Both the position numbers and the translations under genes were made by a program. Below, in pieces: positions 1 through 12,139 of a DNA stretch of 64,000 bases. Source of the stretch: Parasponia andersonii (lineage: Eukaryota; Streptophyta; Magnoliopsida; Rosales; Cannabaceae); NCBI GenBank assembly GCA_002914805.1, contig JXTB01000802.1, forward strand, positions 8,169-72,168, written 5' to 3'. How positions within the stretch are numbered: position 1 is the first letter of the stretch; each line of letters begins with the position of its first letter. The notes under the pieces are model-generated. The model was not told the DNA's origin and did no database searches. It saw only the letters and a program-made list of their open reading frames with translations.

Positions 1-162
1 TGTACTATTGGTACTTGAAATTAGTTAGGAAGTAAAATGAGAATGAACTTAATTAATTTGTCTTCCTGTATTTACTAAGTTAAGGGTTATGATTCGAAAT
101 AAGTCTTAGTCTTCCTCTTTTTTTTTGGACAAATTATTCTTTTCACCTCTAACTTTTGTCAA

Positions 163-949
163 GTGTAACATTTTTACCCCAAAATTAATTATTTTAGTAT
201 ATTTTACTTTAAATTAATTTGACAAAAATTGTGTCATTTTATCATAACTTTGTCCTCTATTTTCATTTTTGGTAGTGAGATTTTAGTAATTAAAGAAAGA
301 ATGGATATACCTCAGAGGAAGCCTGTTAACTTTTTCTGTGATAGAATCTGATTGAAGAGTTAATGAGTTATCGGGGATAGGAGGAGGAAGAAGGCCTTCT
401 CCACTACAAAAGATGAGCAATGGATAGAAGAAAAAAGAGTTAACAGCATTGAAGTATCGTAAGAGATACGGTCCTTTAGCTGTCAAGGGTAACATTTTTG
501 TCCCAAAATAATTAATTTTGGTATGTTTTACTTTAAATTAATTTGAAAAAAATTATGTCATTTTATCCGAAAGTCAAACGGTGTTAACACATGTGAGGAA
601 TTTTTAATAATCCATAAAACTTCTTATTTTTACGGACAAAAAAGACGAGTTAAAGATTAAATTGATTGAAACTCAATTCTCGAATTCAGAACTTCGTCCT
701 CTATTTTCATTCGTTCTCTATTTTCATTTTTGGTAGTGAGTTTTTAGTAATTAAGGAAAGAGTAGATATACCTCAGAGGAAGCTTGTTAGCTTTTTATGT
801 GGTGGAATCTGATTGAAGAACTAATGAGTCATCAGGGATAGGAAGAGGAAGAAGGCCTTCTCCACTACAAAAGATGAGCAAATGGATAGAAGAAGAAAGA
901 GTTAATAATATCATTAAAGCATCGTAAAAAAGACTGTAGCTGAGATTAT
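163..949. repeat. Diverged tandem duplication at left edge
   Basis: Two copies of the same segment lie head to tail, about 163-482 and 483-949. Both contain a block beginning ttactttaaattaatttg (about 205 and 527) and a block with tacctcagaggaagc (about 309 and 770) followed by gaaggccttctccactac. The second copy carries about 135 extra bases (about 570-705). Read on the minus strand, both copies hold a short open stretch ending at CTCTGAG|GTATAT, which resembles a splice donor. This could be a duplicated exon fragment of a lost gene, but I recognise no protein family in it. Confidence 0.7.
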
Positions 950-2959
950 AACTATTTTCACAGCGTTCTTTCCTATCAAAAATTAAAATTTAGTGAAATC
1001 AGGGACAGAGTTAGTATTTTGGTCTGGGGAGGCCTAAAATTATACTTTATCTATTTTGTGGGAGCTATTTTATATTTTCTCCACCTTTTAACGGGCTTTA
1101 GACATAATTTAGGCTAAAAAAACTCTAGTTATGTATAATAATTGAATATTTTTAGAAAGAAAGACAAAATTGAGTTGTGGCTTGAACAATGTCCCTCCGC
1201 CCCTGAGTGGGGTTGAACTACTGATGCTATTGAAACCAAATAAATAAATGCATTAAAAGCAATTTGAGAAGAACAAGTAATTTGGGGTTGAAGAACTGAT
1301 TAAAACCAACTTTAACCATAAACCTCCATACGATTCCTCATTTGAATACTTTTGTTTCCAATAATATATGAAGACCCATTTGACGACCTTGAAGGTTAGA
1401 AAAATATGAAAATCTAGCTACAAATTCAGATGCGAAACAACACAAGTATAAATATATTTATTTTTATATAATCAAGTTTTTAGCTTAAATATTTTCTTTA
1501 TTAATCAAGGACTTATATGAAACTAGGCTCAGTCAGCTAATGGGTAACCGAAAAGTCAAGAATTTTCATGAACTGATATGATTCAATTCTTCTGGTTGAA
1601 ATCACCTAAACATGCTCAAGCCATTTCAGATATCAACAAACTTAAGCCGAAAATATATACGTACAAATCTATAGACCTGGGGATCAAAAAACCGTGTGAG
1701 TTTCAAAGGGCACAGCCACAAAACACAAAAATGAAGCAAAGCATGGACAACAAAGCCAAAGACAACCATCGAGAAGGAAAAAACAAGAAGAAGTTCCGAA
1801 ATCATATTCTTATTTTTTTTTCTTTTTTTTTCCCCCGAAAATAAGTTTTGTATCAATTTACTCTTTAACCTATCTTTTTTGTCCGTCAAAATAAAATGCA
1901 TTATAGAATTACTAAAAAGCTTCCACCTACATTAACATGTCTGTCTTTGGAGTAAAAAGACAATTTTTATCAAATCTAGGAAAGACGCACCAAAATCACT
2001 TATCTTGGAACAAAATATTATATTTGGCAAAAGTCAAGAGTGAAAGAAGTAATTTGTCCTTTTTAAAAGGAAAAAAAATAAAAATATGGAAAATTTAAAT
2101 CTTAAACCTTTATATTTAAAGTAAAATATGATTATTCATGGAAAAAAAGACATAAAGTATCACTTTTAGGCTAATATTACTAAAAATACGACTTTCTAAA
2201 AAACTTATTTTTGTACAAACTCTATTAAAAAATTATCATTTTTAAACTATAAAGAACGGTAGCATTTTCACGATAAACACTCTTTTTGAAAAATCACGTT
2301 TATAATTATAAAAATGTACAAAACTAGTAAATAGATTTTCTAACTCTGCTGGTTGGTATCATTTTCACCTTACCTTCCTGGGTTCCATTCCTAACTTCTT
2401 CTTTTTTTCTTCTTTCTCTGTTTTTTTTCCTTGTTTTCTCTCTCTCTTTTTTTAATCCTTTTTGCATTTTGGGTTGATATATTTTAGAGCTGCAAAGTAA
2501 AATGTATTCCATCTATACTAAATAATTAATCATATGATAAATAAGAATTTGGAGTTTTTTTTTCTAGTATAATAATCTTGTAGAATCACTCTTAAAATCA
2601 ATTAGCAGTTTATTATTGGAAACCATATGCTAATTAAATTTTGGAAACTAAAAGCTAAATTAATTATTAAAACCAATGATTATACTAGTTCTACCATAAA
2701 TATCATAATTATTTAGTTAATAGAAACTGAAAATAAAATTAATTTTTATCATAAATAATAGAACTATTTGGTTAATTCAATTATTGATTACTAGAAACTA
2801 ATTAGGTTAGTGAAACTAGTTACTAGAATCCAGAAACAAAATAGATTTCTAATAACTAGTAACTAATATATATTTATGTTGCTTTAATTTCAAAAATATA
2901 ATTTTTTAACTTAAGAATTTGATCATATTCTCTGACGTCTTTGTTTAATGACTCACTCA
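950..2959. other. AT-rich intergenic DNA, no gene seen
   Basis: This stretch is AT-rich with poly-A/T runs and no open frame resembling a known family. The short frames near 1578-1901 and 2324-2512 are low-complexity Lys/Phe-rich translations of A/T tracts. Around 970-1215 the sequence resembles dispersed plant repeat DNA, but I cannot assign it to a family. Confidence 0.6.
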
Positions 2960-3530
2960 ATTCTTGCTATAAGGTATTTTCCAAAAAGAAGACCATAATA
3001 GTTTTAAGAAAACTTAAGACCATAATAGTTTTAAGAAAACTTTCATTATTTTCCGTGATTTGAAAAAGAAACCTCAATAGTTTCTAAGAAATTTGCATGG
3101 TATCCTATAATTTACTTAGCTACAGAGTATTCTGCAAAATAGAAACTACAGTGATTTTTAGGAAATCTTTTTGATTTTTTGTGATTTACTTTTGTGATTT
3201 ACTTAGCTACGGAGCATTTTGTTAAAGGAAACTACAATAAATTCTAGAAGACCAGGAAACCTTAAAGGTATATGGCATTTTGTAAAAAGGAAACCATGAT
3301 GGTTTCCTTTGATTTAACCACAGAGCTTTCTGCAAAAAGAAAATCACAATAGTTTCTATAAAATATTTATGGTTTCCTGTAATTTACTCACTTACTGGAC
3401 ATTCCGCTAAAGGAAACCAAAGTGGTTTATAAAAAACCTTTGTGGTTTCTTGTGATTTACTTATATACATGACATTCTATTTATATGAAACCAAATTAAT
3501 TTCAAGGAAATATTTGTGTTTTTCTGTTAA
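2960..3530. repeat. Degenerate tandem repeat, roughly 80-100 bp units
   Basis: A loosely repeated unit recurs about six times. Its core reads tgatttacttagctacagag, then a cattctgcaaaa-like block, then a ggaaaccacaatagtttc-like block. Recognisable cores begin near 3110, 3190, 3310, 3390 and 3460. The copies are strongly diverged and spacing varies, so this is an old minisatellite or a decayed internal repeat of a transposon. No coding potential is visible. Confidence 0.55.
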
Positions 3531-3733
3531 AAAAAAAACTTATTTACTAAAATGTCACTATGTTTTCTAGCTCCCAAAGTGTTTAAAAAATATCTCAAAA
3601 AGGTCATATGGAAATTTTATCATTTTTAAAAGATCGTAAATTTGGTAATATTTTTTAAAAATAGATATAAGTATCCAAAACTCTTTATTAATCATGCTAA
3701 TTAGGCCTATGATTTATTTATTTACATTATAAA

Positions 3734-4362
3734 GGGATAAGGTCCTAAAAATATCTGACTTTTAACTTTTATGCAAAATCTACCATAACTTTTGAACAAC
3801 CTTAAATTCATATCCTAAATTTTAAAATCTTATAATTCAATACCTTGATTTTTATTATTCCTAAAAAATAATAATCTTAACTTTTAAATTTTATAAATTA
3901 ATACCCTAATATTCACCAATTCTATAGATAATACCCTAACAATTTTATTTTTTTTACAAATTTGTTCTATGATCAAGTTATAAAATCCAATAACTATTTT
4001 TACCTCTCATTCTATTTTTTTTTTCATTTTTTTTCTTTTCTAAATGAAAAGGTAAAAAAATAATTCTAAAATATTTTTTTAGAAAATTTGTTGGTTTTTA
4101 TTTAATTAATTAGGGACACAACCTTCTTTTTACTATTTAAATCATTTAATTGGGCATTATAAGTACACATTTATAAGAATTTCAAAAGTCATGGTATTAA
4201 TTTGTTAGAATGTCAATTATCAGGGTATTAATTAGTAAAATTAAAAAATCGAGATATTAATTTACAAAATTTTAAAAATTAATGTATTAATTTAGAGGAG
4301 TTCAAAATTAGAGTTTTTTTTAAAAAAAAATAAAATTCAGAATATTTTATTGTCATTATCCC
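3734..4362. mobile_element. MITE-like element with long inverted ends
   Basis: The left end (gggataaggtcctaaaaata, from 3734) and the reverse complement of the right end (ending ...tgtcattatccc at 4362) align over about 40 bases with mismatches. Inside, the left half carries taccctaatatt-type blocks and the right half their complements, so the whole 629 bp can fold back. Possible 8-bp target duplications flank it (attataaa / attaacaa, 6 of 8 identical). It has no coding capacity. The class (hAT- or Mutator-like) is not certain. Confidence 0.55.
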
Positions 4363-5730
4363 ATTAACAAATGAATAGATAGGATATAAGCCTACCTTGA
4401 GGTATTCGATATGAAATAGAAATTCTCAAATAGTTAATTATGTTTTTCAAATTGTAAACTTATAAATTAAAATGCCTTTTTAGTTAAACTTGTAAATTAA
4501 AATTACTTATAAGGAATGGAAATTTGATTTCCAACACTATCCATACTTTCTTGTTATGTAAAAAGGAAATTCATTGTTAAATTACAAGGTTTTCTACAAT
4601 ATGAGTAGTACAATTACAAATTTTTCAATTACAAAATAAAACATATGTTAGAAAAATGGCTTTAAAAGCCATTATAAAGTGCTATTTTAATGCTAAAAAT
4701 TGAGTGAGACTTATTTCATATTTTTGATTGGTCAAGCTTGTCGGACATCATGAACTCGTTGTACTTCATTACAAGCATCTCACAATCTTTATTAGAAAAT
4801 AGCAAAATATTAAGTTAAATCAATTAAGTGAGAGTCAAGTGAGATCTGACCTAAGGTAAAGTGAGACTTGACCGCAAGTCAAGTGGGACTTTACTCAAGA
4901 AAGATCAAGGAGGACTTAACTTAGGGTGAAGAAGAACTTGACCCACGTCAAGAAGTCCCATAAAGGGTTTTACCCAAAATTATTTCTACAACAAATGAGA
5001 AAATGACACGGATATAGACAAACTTGCCAAAACTTCTACTCAAAAATTCTATTCTATGATACAAAGAGAAATAGACATAGACAAACTCAAAAAACAAGGA
5101 TTTTTGCATAAACACTAAAAAAAATTGAACCTTTCTATCATGTTCTATTGGCCTTTTTTCTTTCTAATCAACTAATTCACTAGGACCTTCTTCTATTCTA
5201 TTGCTTTCTTCTTCTTTGCTTGAGTTCTCGATCTCGATGCAAAGTTTTAGTATAATAGATTTTGGCCACTTTGGGACTTTTTTAGTTCGTTGAGACAAGA
5301 TCAATAGGTTGAAGATCTTAAAAACTAATTTCGTTGAACAGTTTTCAATTCTATGATGATTTTTTATGATTTTTATTTCTTTTTTTGTAGGTTTTTTGTT
5401 TTATTTTTGAGAGAATAAAGAATGGAGAGAGATAGAGAAAGAGAATTGGAGAGAGAAATGAGAAAAAATGAGGAATAAAAAATAAGGTTTTATAGGGAAG
5501 TAACGAGATTATATCAATCAATGGTGGACGGGGTCATATCACTGAGTTGGCTAAGAATTTTGAGAAGATATTTGATCATTTACTTCGCGTGGACTCTAAT
5601 TTTTGGTCCTCAAAAAACTTATTAAAGAACCTAGTCACAAAAATGTCAAAAGGGCCCAATTTGGTCCTATTTATGTTCTTTTCTCACACATAAATTGACA
5701 AAAATGGGGCAATTAGAGAGTACATTTGCC
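4363..5730. other. AT-rich intergenic DNA
   Basis: No gene is seen. Around 4800-4960 a short motif of the form gtcaagtgagact recurs several times, as an irregular simple repeat. Around 5395-5480 there is a purine-rich gagagaga tract. Nothing resembles a conserved protein or structural RNA. Confidence 0.5.
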
Positions 5731-6051
5731 GGTAGGCATGTTTGGTTTGAAAAAAATGAACATTAAAATAAAATAATCAATATTCATGTAAAAGGTATTA
5801 TTTATTTTACTTTATTTAGACATTTTAGCAAAGGAATGGTGAAATAACCTTAGAATGAAACACAGTTCCATACGATAGAACTGTTGTTCATTCCCACCAC
5901 CTAAGAGAAACCATTTCCATCATAAATTAAATTTTAAAATGTGCAACTTTTTTCCCTACAAAAATATCTAAGTTAAAATAAAGATAGTTTGCTACCATAA
6001 TATTTATTTTATTTCATTACACTATTAAATTTGAGTTTAACCAAACAATAG
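5731..6051. mobile_element. Fold-back MITE-like element
   Basis: Ends of the type catgtttggtttgaa (near 5738) and ttaaccaaacaatag (ending near 6051) form imperfect inverted repeats. Near the centre, 5853-5893 is a hairpin: gaatgaaacacagttc pairs with gaactgttgttcattc with one mismatch. Short size, no coding capacity and the GTTTGG-type terminus fit a non-autonomous hAT-like element. No clear target duplication was found. Confidence 0.4.
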
Positions 6052-8112
6052 CATATCTTTCATATTCATTTTTAAATTTCATTCTTTTACTATTATCATG
6101 ATTATTATATTCCCATTCAGAATCGAAAGTGAGAATGGAGTCAAATTTCGGGGGCGCTTGTGATCTAACCCATAATGCAAAAAGATATTTGTTTGAAGTG
6201 AAGATTAACTATTAGTCATTGGAGAGTTAATTAAGCTTAATAGTCAAAGCAGTAACGTTTGTTTAAGTGGGACAAACTTGAAGTAACTGATGATAACTAA
6301 TAACGCGTGATTGACTTTCTTATACGTGGTTTTCTTTTTCTTAGCAATAATATTATAGTATAACTATATAAAATTTATAGTGTATATTCATTTATTTATT
6401 TATAGCTGGAGTGGATTTTAAGCTGGATGCCTGTAACTAGGCATGCAAAACTGTTGGAAATTGTGGGAACAAGAAACCAATTGACTAATCCAGCAAGTTT
6501 GATATTTCCTTAATTACTTACCTTTACTTTTGTGCTTTTCAAACGTCACACCAACTTCGACTAATTTACAATCAAATAAAATTTCTTCTCTATCTTATCC
6601 ATGAGAAAACTATAATAGTATATCCTCTAAGAATATACCTTTTTTTTTTCAAATTTATAATAGCAAGTAATATGGCATTGGTTCATTATAATATGATTGA
6701 TAAACATATTAGTTATTTATGTTTTGTTTTAAAATAACTAGATTTTGACATTTTTATCTGCAACATTATTTGACATTCAACATTTGATATTAAAAATGCT
6801 TAGAAGAGCATATATGTTGTAATTGGCATTATATATTAATCTATCAAAAATTTTATTTATTGATCCTATACTTTTATTAATATATGAAAATTAGAAAATT
6901 ACTCTTTAAATAAACGTAATGTGTAGAACTTAGAAATGTCAATTTCACCAAACTGGATGATGCATCACGGTGTATCGATTCAAATAGGCGGGCTTTTACC
7001 GTTATAAATAATGTGGGACATGGGACGGGAATTCTCCATTTAATATTTAGCAAGTTAGGGCGGGCTTGAGATTGAGTGCCCCACATCGATTTCGCCCTGA
7101 TTATATATAATTTAATTTCTATTTTTTTATATAATAGTGATTCAAGTAGAGAATTTTTTTTTTTTAAAAAAAAGATCTAATAATATATAGTCATATGCTA
7201 ATATTGATTGAGTTATTTGAGATTGTGTTAACTTTATGAATAAATGATATGCTATATAATTTTGGTATTAAATATTTTATTTGAAAGTATTTTTTAGTTA
7301 TTTAGGTCTAAAATTGAAATTTTCAACGAAGTTAATTTTAATTTAATTTTATTTTATTTTTTGATGTATTTAGATTTTTAAATGTTTTAGACTAAGTTTA
7401 ATTTATTCAAAAAGACGATTCCAAAAGAAAATCTTATAAATCTGTTCTCGTCTCACATCTTAATGATTTGATGTGATAAAGTTACATATATGTGTAATAA
7501 TAGATATTGCATCAAAAGACAAATAAATTACACGAGAATGTATCTTTTCACAGTCAAAATAGAATCTTTCTCCAATTCATCTCCATCTCATTTCTCTCTC
7601 CTCTTTTTCTTTTATAATTCTTCTTGTTGATAGCCATCATGATCCTTTATTCTTTCTTTATCGTATACTTGTCTTCATCTCTTCAAGCGGCTAAAAGAAC
7701 AAGAAGACATATATAGGGGGAATTGGAGAACACTTCAACCAATTTCAAAGTGTCTGTGTATAGAAGTATCAAAGTGTATTTGTATAGAAGTATCTATATC
7801 TCATTTCCTTTTTGAGGACATTTTAGATTTTTACACTCTTAATTTTTATCCCGTTTTAATTGCCGTCTAGTGTTTTCAACTTGATGTATGCACCTTTGTC
7901 AATCACTTAAATTTTGCATTAGTGTAAAGTGCTTGTTATCTCAAAGTGATAATCAAGACACTGATTAAAGCTAGCTAGCTAGTTAGTAGACATTATTATT
8001 GTTAGTCGTTATATAAATTAGTATACTACAAGAAGTAGAGTGTAATTATTTGATAACTACACCTAACAGCTAAAATCTATAACAACTATATTAACTGTTA
8101 AGAATGGTACTC
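6052..8112. other. AT-rich intergenic DNA
   Basis: No gene is seen. The longest frames are short and unrelated to any family I know. The DNA includes poly-A/T tracts and simple TTTA repeats near 6390. Confidence 0.5.
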
Positions 8113-8553
8113 TTAGACTATGTTTGGAAAAAGGAAAAGGGGAGAGGAAGGAAAGAGTCGGAGAGAAAAGTCAAGAGAAAATAAAAAATTAAATTATTTG
8201 GTAAGAAGAAAAAGGGAAGAGAAAATAATAAGGGAAAGAAAAGGGGATGGAAAAATAACATGTAAGCCCTATAAAAAATTTTCTCGGCAAATTGGAGGGA
8301 ATTAGGGGAGAAAAAAAATTAGTGAGTGAAAAATTAAATTTATTAAATTATTCTTTTGTATCAATTTTTAAAATAATAATATAAAAAATAAAATAATCAT
8401 TTTAAAATATATCAATTTTCTTTACTCTCTACTCTCTACGTACAAAATAACTAAAAGAGAAATGAATTTTTCTTCCTTTTTTATACATTTTTTTTCCCTT
8501 TAATTTTTTCTTTCCCATATATTTTCTTTACTCTCTACCAAACATAGCCTTAG
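8113..8553. mobile_element. MITE-like element with short TIRs
   Basis: The left end ttagactatgtttgg (8113-8127) and the right end ccaaacatagccttag (8538-8553) are near-perfect inverted repeats. The left interior is purine-rich (ggaaaaggggagagg) and the right interior is the matching pyrimidine-rich strand, so the element folds back. The open frame across 8120-8305 is a Lys/Arg/Glu-rich translation of the purine tract and is not a gene. The target duplication is unresolved. Confidence 0.55.
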
Positions 8554-8740
8554 CCTTGGTATCGAAGCTATATTTCGACCTCAATTTAGGTAATTTTCAG
8601 TGATTTAGGTAATTTTCAGTGAATTATTGGTTATACAACTCATATGGCCTTGGTATCGAAGCTATATTTCGACCTCAATTTAGGTAATTTTCAGTGATTT
8701 AGGTAATTTTCAGTGAATTATTGGTTATACAACTCATATG
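8553..8740. repeat. 94-bp perfect tandem duplication, nested
   Basis: The segment starting gccttggtatcgaagctata at 8553 is repeated at 8647 (offset exactly 94 bp). Each copy contains a smaller internal duplication of the block tttaggtaattttcagtga. The first copy begins at the right end of the adjacent MITE-like element. Confidence 0.9.
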
Positions 8741-8938
8741 GGTTACACGTAAGAAATCACAATAATAACCAATTATGATTAAACAAGTATAATTCAAGAA
8801 AGAATCTGCCAATGGTAGAAATTGCAACTCTAAGAGAGAAACTCAACACTTGTTAATCGGATTTCAATCTCATCATTTCTCTCATAAAAAGTTAATGATA
8901 CTCGATATGATATCCAAATACTAATTGTGAAAGTCGAT

Positions 8939-9080
8939 CACTACAGAAATAAAGTTACTCATAACTTTTTCAGGGACGTGGTATAATAACCATGTCACTC
9001 ATAAAATGACGTGGAAATGACTGATATAGAAAAATCGTGATCGACGTGGATTGAATGTAGTTTCGTGACATTTTTTAGTG
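8939..9080. mobile_element. Short CACTA-ended MITE-like element
   Basis: The sequence starts CACTACAGAAATAAAG and ends with the complement of CACTAAAAAATGTCACG, the end structure of CACTA (En/Spm) DNA transposons. Only 142 bp lie between, including sub-terminal gacgtgg and catgtcac motifs typical of such ends. The adjacent trinucleotides (gat / tgg) do not match, so the expected 3-bp target duplication is absent or eroded. Confidence 0.45.
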
Positions 9081-9299
9081 TGGAATGTTTCACGTTTGAG
9101 TTAGTGCCAACTCAAGCAAAATCAATCTTGACGAGCGAGTTCGAGTTTTGGCCATACTATTAATTTGCAATATAATTAATAATCAATTTACCATATGATT
9201 AATCATAATTTACTCTTTCTATAAAGAGATTAACAAAATTTTTCTATTTACAATTTTCCTTTTAAATCTGAAAAAGTAAACAAATTGTTATAACACCGT

Positions 9300-9680
9300 T
9301 AATATGTAGCGCTAGTCATCGATTGGTCTTTCTCAGTCAAACACATCACTCTCTTATCCCTTCTTTCTCGCTCCCTCCCCTCCCGAGTCCTGGCTCACAC
9401 TCCCTTCTTCTTCTTCTAGTCCCCGGACTCCCATTAAATGCGGCTTGGGCCCCACAACCACTCCTTACGGCCTCAAAGTCACCTCCCTCCAATCCACGTT
9501 CCCAATCCTGCATCGCCACCTGTCCCCTAAGCCTCCTACCCCCTGTGACCCTATCATTTCCCCCCCCACCTCTCAATTCAGTGCTCTCCCAAAACTAAAA
9601 TAAAACGCACTCTTTCTTCATTCCGCATAACGCCCAACCCCAAAATACAACTCGTTCTGACTCGGCGATTTAACTCAGCC
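9300..9680 (+). promoter_or_regulatory. Promoter and leader of the PB1 gene
   Basis: This stretch is pyrimidine-rich (ctttctcgctccctcccctcc and cttcttcttctag blocks), as is common for plant core promoters with Y-patches. An A/T-rich TATA-like stretch (taaaataaaac) lies near 9597, leaving a leader of roughly 50 bases before the start codon. The transition to GC-rich DNA near 9340 marks the gene boundary. The start site itself is inferred. Confidence 0.4.
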
Positions 9681-11234
9681 ATGGAGAATTTCTCTTACAG
9701 CCCGTACCCTGACTCGGGCGACTCGTCGCCCCGTTCCAGAGAAATCGAGTTCGAGAACCCGCCGCCCTGGGACGATCAGCCGCCCCCACCGGCTCACCAG
9801 AGCTACAAGGCCAAGTTCATGTGCAGCTATGGCGGTAAGATCCTCCCCCGTCCCCACGACAACCAGCTCTGCTACATCGGCGGCGAGACCAAGATCCTCG
9901 CCGTCGACCGTACTGTCAAGTTCGCCGCCATGATCTCCAAGCTCTCCTCCCTCTCCGAGAGTGACGTGTCGTTCAAGTACCAGCTCCCTGGGGAGGACCT
10001 CGACGCCCTGATCTCCGTCACCAACGACGACGACCTCGAGCACATGATGCACGAGTATGACCGCCTCTACCGCGCCACCGCCAAGCCCGCCCGGATGAGG
10101 CTGTTCCTCTTCCCCGTGGTGGTCAACTCCGCCGCCGGTAGTTTCAGGTCGGACGGTCCGACCCCCGATCGTGAACAGTTCGTCGATGCTCTGAATTTGG
10201 TGCCGGGTCATGGATCCGACCCGGTCCAGAAACCCCCGGGCTCGAACAACGTTGACTACTTGTTCGGTCTCGAGAAGGGGGTCGGAACTGGAGTAGGGAT
10301 TGCGGTGCCTCCGCCGCCGCCTACGACGGTGCCGGAGCCGCTGGTTCAGGCTCCGGAGTTCCCGGTTCGGGGAGATGTGAATCGGGCTGTCGGGTCGAAC
10401 CCGCCCGTTAACCCGGTTGAGATTCAGAGGCAGTTGCATGAGTTGCAGAAGTTGCAAATGGAGCACGATCATAATCAACAGCAGCAGCAGCTGCAACAAC
10501 AGCAGATGCAGCAACAAGAAGCGATTTATAGGAGAAAGAGCGACGACAATCTCGTCGGAGGGTATCCCGGAGGAGATTACTACGTACAGAATGTACCTGA
10601 GAAAATCCCGGCGATGGCTGCTCCGCCGCCGGGATACTGGCCGGAAAAGCAGGTGACGAGTGGAGGGTTTCCGGCGGCAGTGACGGCGGAGCATCCGGTG
10701 TACATGATCCCGGCTCCCGGAGGTGCCATGTACCACCATCAGCAGATGGCCGTCCGACCGGTGGTGACCGGACCGGCTAGTCAGCCGCCGCATGCGTACT
10801 ACCCGGTTCAGCAGCGGATGGCTCCCGACGTCTACCGGGAACAGCCGGTGTACAATGTGGTACAACAGCCGCCGCAACAGCCGCCGCTCTCGGTACCGCC
10901 GCCGCAGAATCTTCCGCCTCAGCTGCCGAAACTTGCGGCCACGTATCCGGAAGGAATCGGAATTGTGCGGCCGAGTGGTGGCAGCGGTGGCGGTATGGGT
11001 GTCCCTACTACGGATTCCGGTCAGTACACTCAGGTGGCGTATGATAGCGCGACGGGGAGGCAGGTTTTCTATACCGCGCAGGCTGGGATGGTGTTGGCAC
11101 CTTCTCCGGCCCCGGCAGCGGCGGCGCCACAACAAACTTACGCACCGGTGGCGACTGACATGAGACCCGGCGGGTCCTTGGGTCAGGAGGCGGGTAAGGT
11201 GGTGGTTAATAAGGTTACACAAGCTTCAGTGTGA
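9681..11234 (+). CDS. PB1-domain protein, Pro/Gln-rich
   Basis: A 517-residue intronless protein. The N-terminus is short and acidic/proline-rich. Residues about 42-132 form a PB1 (Phox and Bem1) domain: a basic first strand (YKAKFMCSYGGKILPRP), then an acidic OPCA-type motif (DLDALISVTNDDDLEHM), so the domain probably has both interaction faces. PB1 domains mediate head-to-tail protein association. Residues about 245-282 are Gln-rich (encoded around 10420-10520), followed by long Pro/Gly/Ala/Tyr/Gln low-complexity sequence to the end. No kinase domain, B3 domain or zinc finger follows, so this belongs to the plant PB1-only family of unknown function. The start is the first in-frame ATG after the leader. 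Coding DNA is GC-rich in an AT-rich background. A scaffold or condensate-forming role is only an inference. Confidence 0.9.
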   Translation: MENFSYSPYPDSGDSSPRSREIEFENPPPWDDQPPPPAHQSYKAKFMCSYGGKILPRPHDNQLCYIGGETKILAVDRTVKFAAMISKLSSLSESDVSFKYQLPGEDLDALISVTNDDDLEHMMHEYDRLYRATAKPARMRLFLFPVVVNSAAGSFRSDGPTPDREQFVDALNLVPGHGSDPVQKPPGSNNVDYLFGLEKGVGTGVGIAVPPPPPTTVPEPLVQAPEFPVRGDVNRAVGSNPPVNPVEIQRQLHELQKLQMEHDHNQQQQQLQQQQMQQQEAIYRRKSDDNLVGGYPGGDYYVQNVPEKIPAMAAPPPGYWPEKQVTSGGFPAAVTAEHPVYMIPAPGGAMYHHQQMAVRPVVTGPASQPPHAYYPVQQRMAPDVYREQPVYNVVQQPPQQPPLSVPPPQNLPPQLPKLAATYPEGIGIVRPSGGSGGGMGVPTTDSGQYTQVAYDSATGRQVFYTAQAGMVLAPSPAPAAAAPQQTYAPVATDMRPGGSLGQEAGKVVVNKVTQASV

Positions 11235-12027
11235 TTGTGATTGTAGATTCAGAATTAGTATTATTATTATTATTATTACATTATTACTATGCGAACTTAT
11301 AATGATAAATATTTCCATTTGGTTTCGTATTGCTATGTTTCCTTCACCCCTTTTTTTTTTATCGACTTTGATTTTGTATAGTATAATGTCTGAGAGATAG
11401 TATTAGCTAGTAGGAGTGGTGTCTCATTTAATATTTGATCTATTTCAACCCTTAATTTTATCACTTTTGGAAGATAATTATTAGTACGTTAGATACCAAT
11501 GTCAAATAATTTTAAAACGTTTGTGGGAAAAAGAATTGATTCTATTTTAATGTTCCTCTTTATGTTTAAACATTGACAAAGAGGAAATTTTCGTCTGGAA
11601 AAAGTATACTAAAATGTATGGTCTAGTGAATTCTTGCAGTCTTGTGAACTTTTGTCACTTTAGTTTTGGTCATGGTGAAAATCTTAGAAATGGAATTTAC
11701 TTGAGCAATAAAATATCGATCACGTTGGAATTGACTAGTGCCATGTGAATAGTGATGTGCTAATAATAGTTTCACTAATGGATAATTATTGCAGTATTAA
11801 TTTTTGTAATAAAATTTTAATATATACTTTTTCCATACTTAATCAGTGGTAATATTTATTTTATTTGTAATAAATATTAATATATTAATTAGATGATAAA
11901 AATTTATATATTTAATATATTGGTATAAAAATTTAAAAAAAAAAGATTATCTTTAATCCACTAATTGGGGGTTGAAAATTTGTGGCTTTTTTAACCAAAT
12001 TTGTAGTCCTTAGAGCTAGGAAAGTCA
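11235..12027. other. 3' flank of PB1 gene and AT-rich DNA
   Basis: Immediately after the stop codon is an (ATT)n run (about 11259-11290) that is likely within the 3'UTR; aatgataaatat near 11300 could serve as a poly(A) signal region. Beyond that is AT-rich intergenic DNA without a recognisable gene. Confidence 0.4.
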
Positions 12028-12139
12028 ATTTTCATTTAGATTTTTTAATTACTTTTATACTTGCGGTGCGCTTAATGCTTATATATATAATTTTCATTTA
12101 GATTTTTTAATTACTTTTATACTTGCGGTGCGCTTAATG

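Noticed and set aside
8120-8305. 61-codon Lys/Arg/Glu-rich ORF
   Set aside because: It is a translation of the purine-rich arm of a fold-back MITE-like element.
9323-9598. 91-codon Pro/Ser/Leu-rich ORF upstream of the PB1 gene
   Set aside because: It is a translation of pyrimidine-rich promoter/leader sequence; no domain and it ends before the real start.
9675-11222. 515-codon open frame on the minus strand opposite the PB1 gene
   Set aside because: It mirrors the GC-rich codon use of the real gene. The translation is Arg/His/Leu-rich low complexity without a domain, while the plus strand has a clear PB1 domain.
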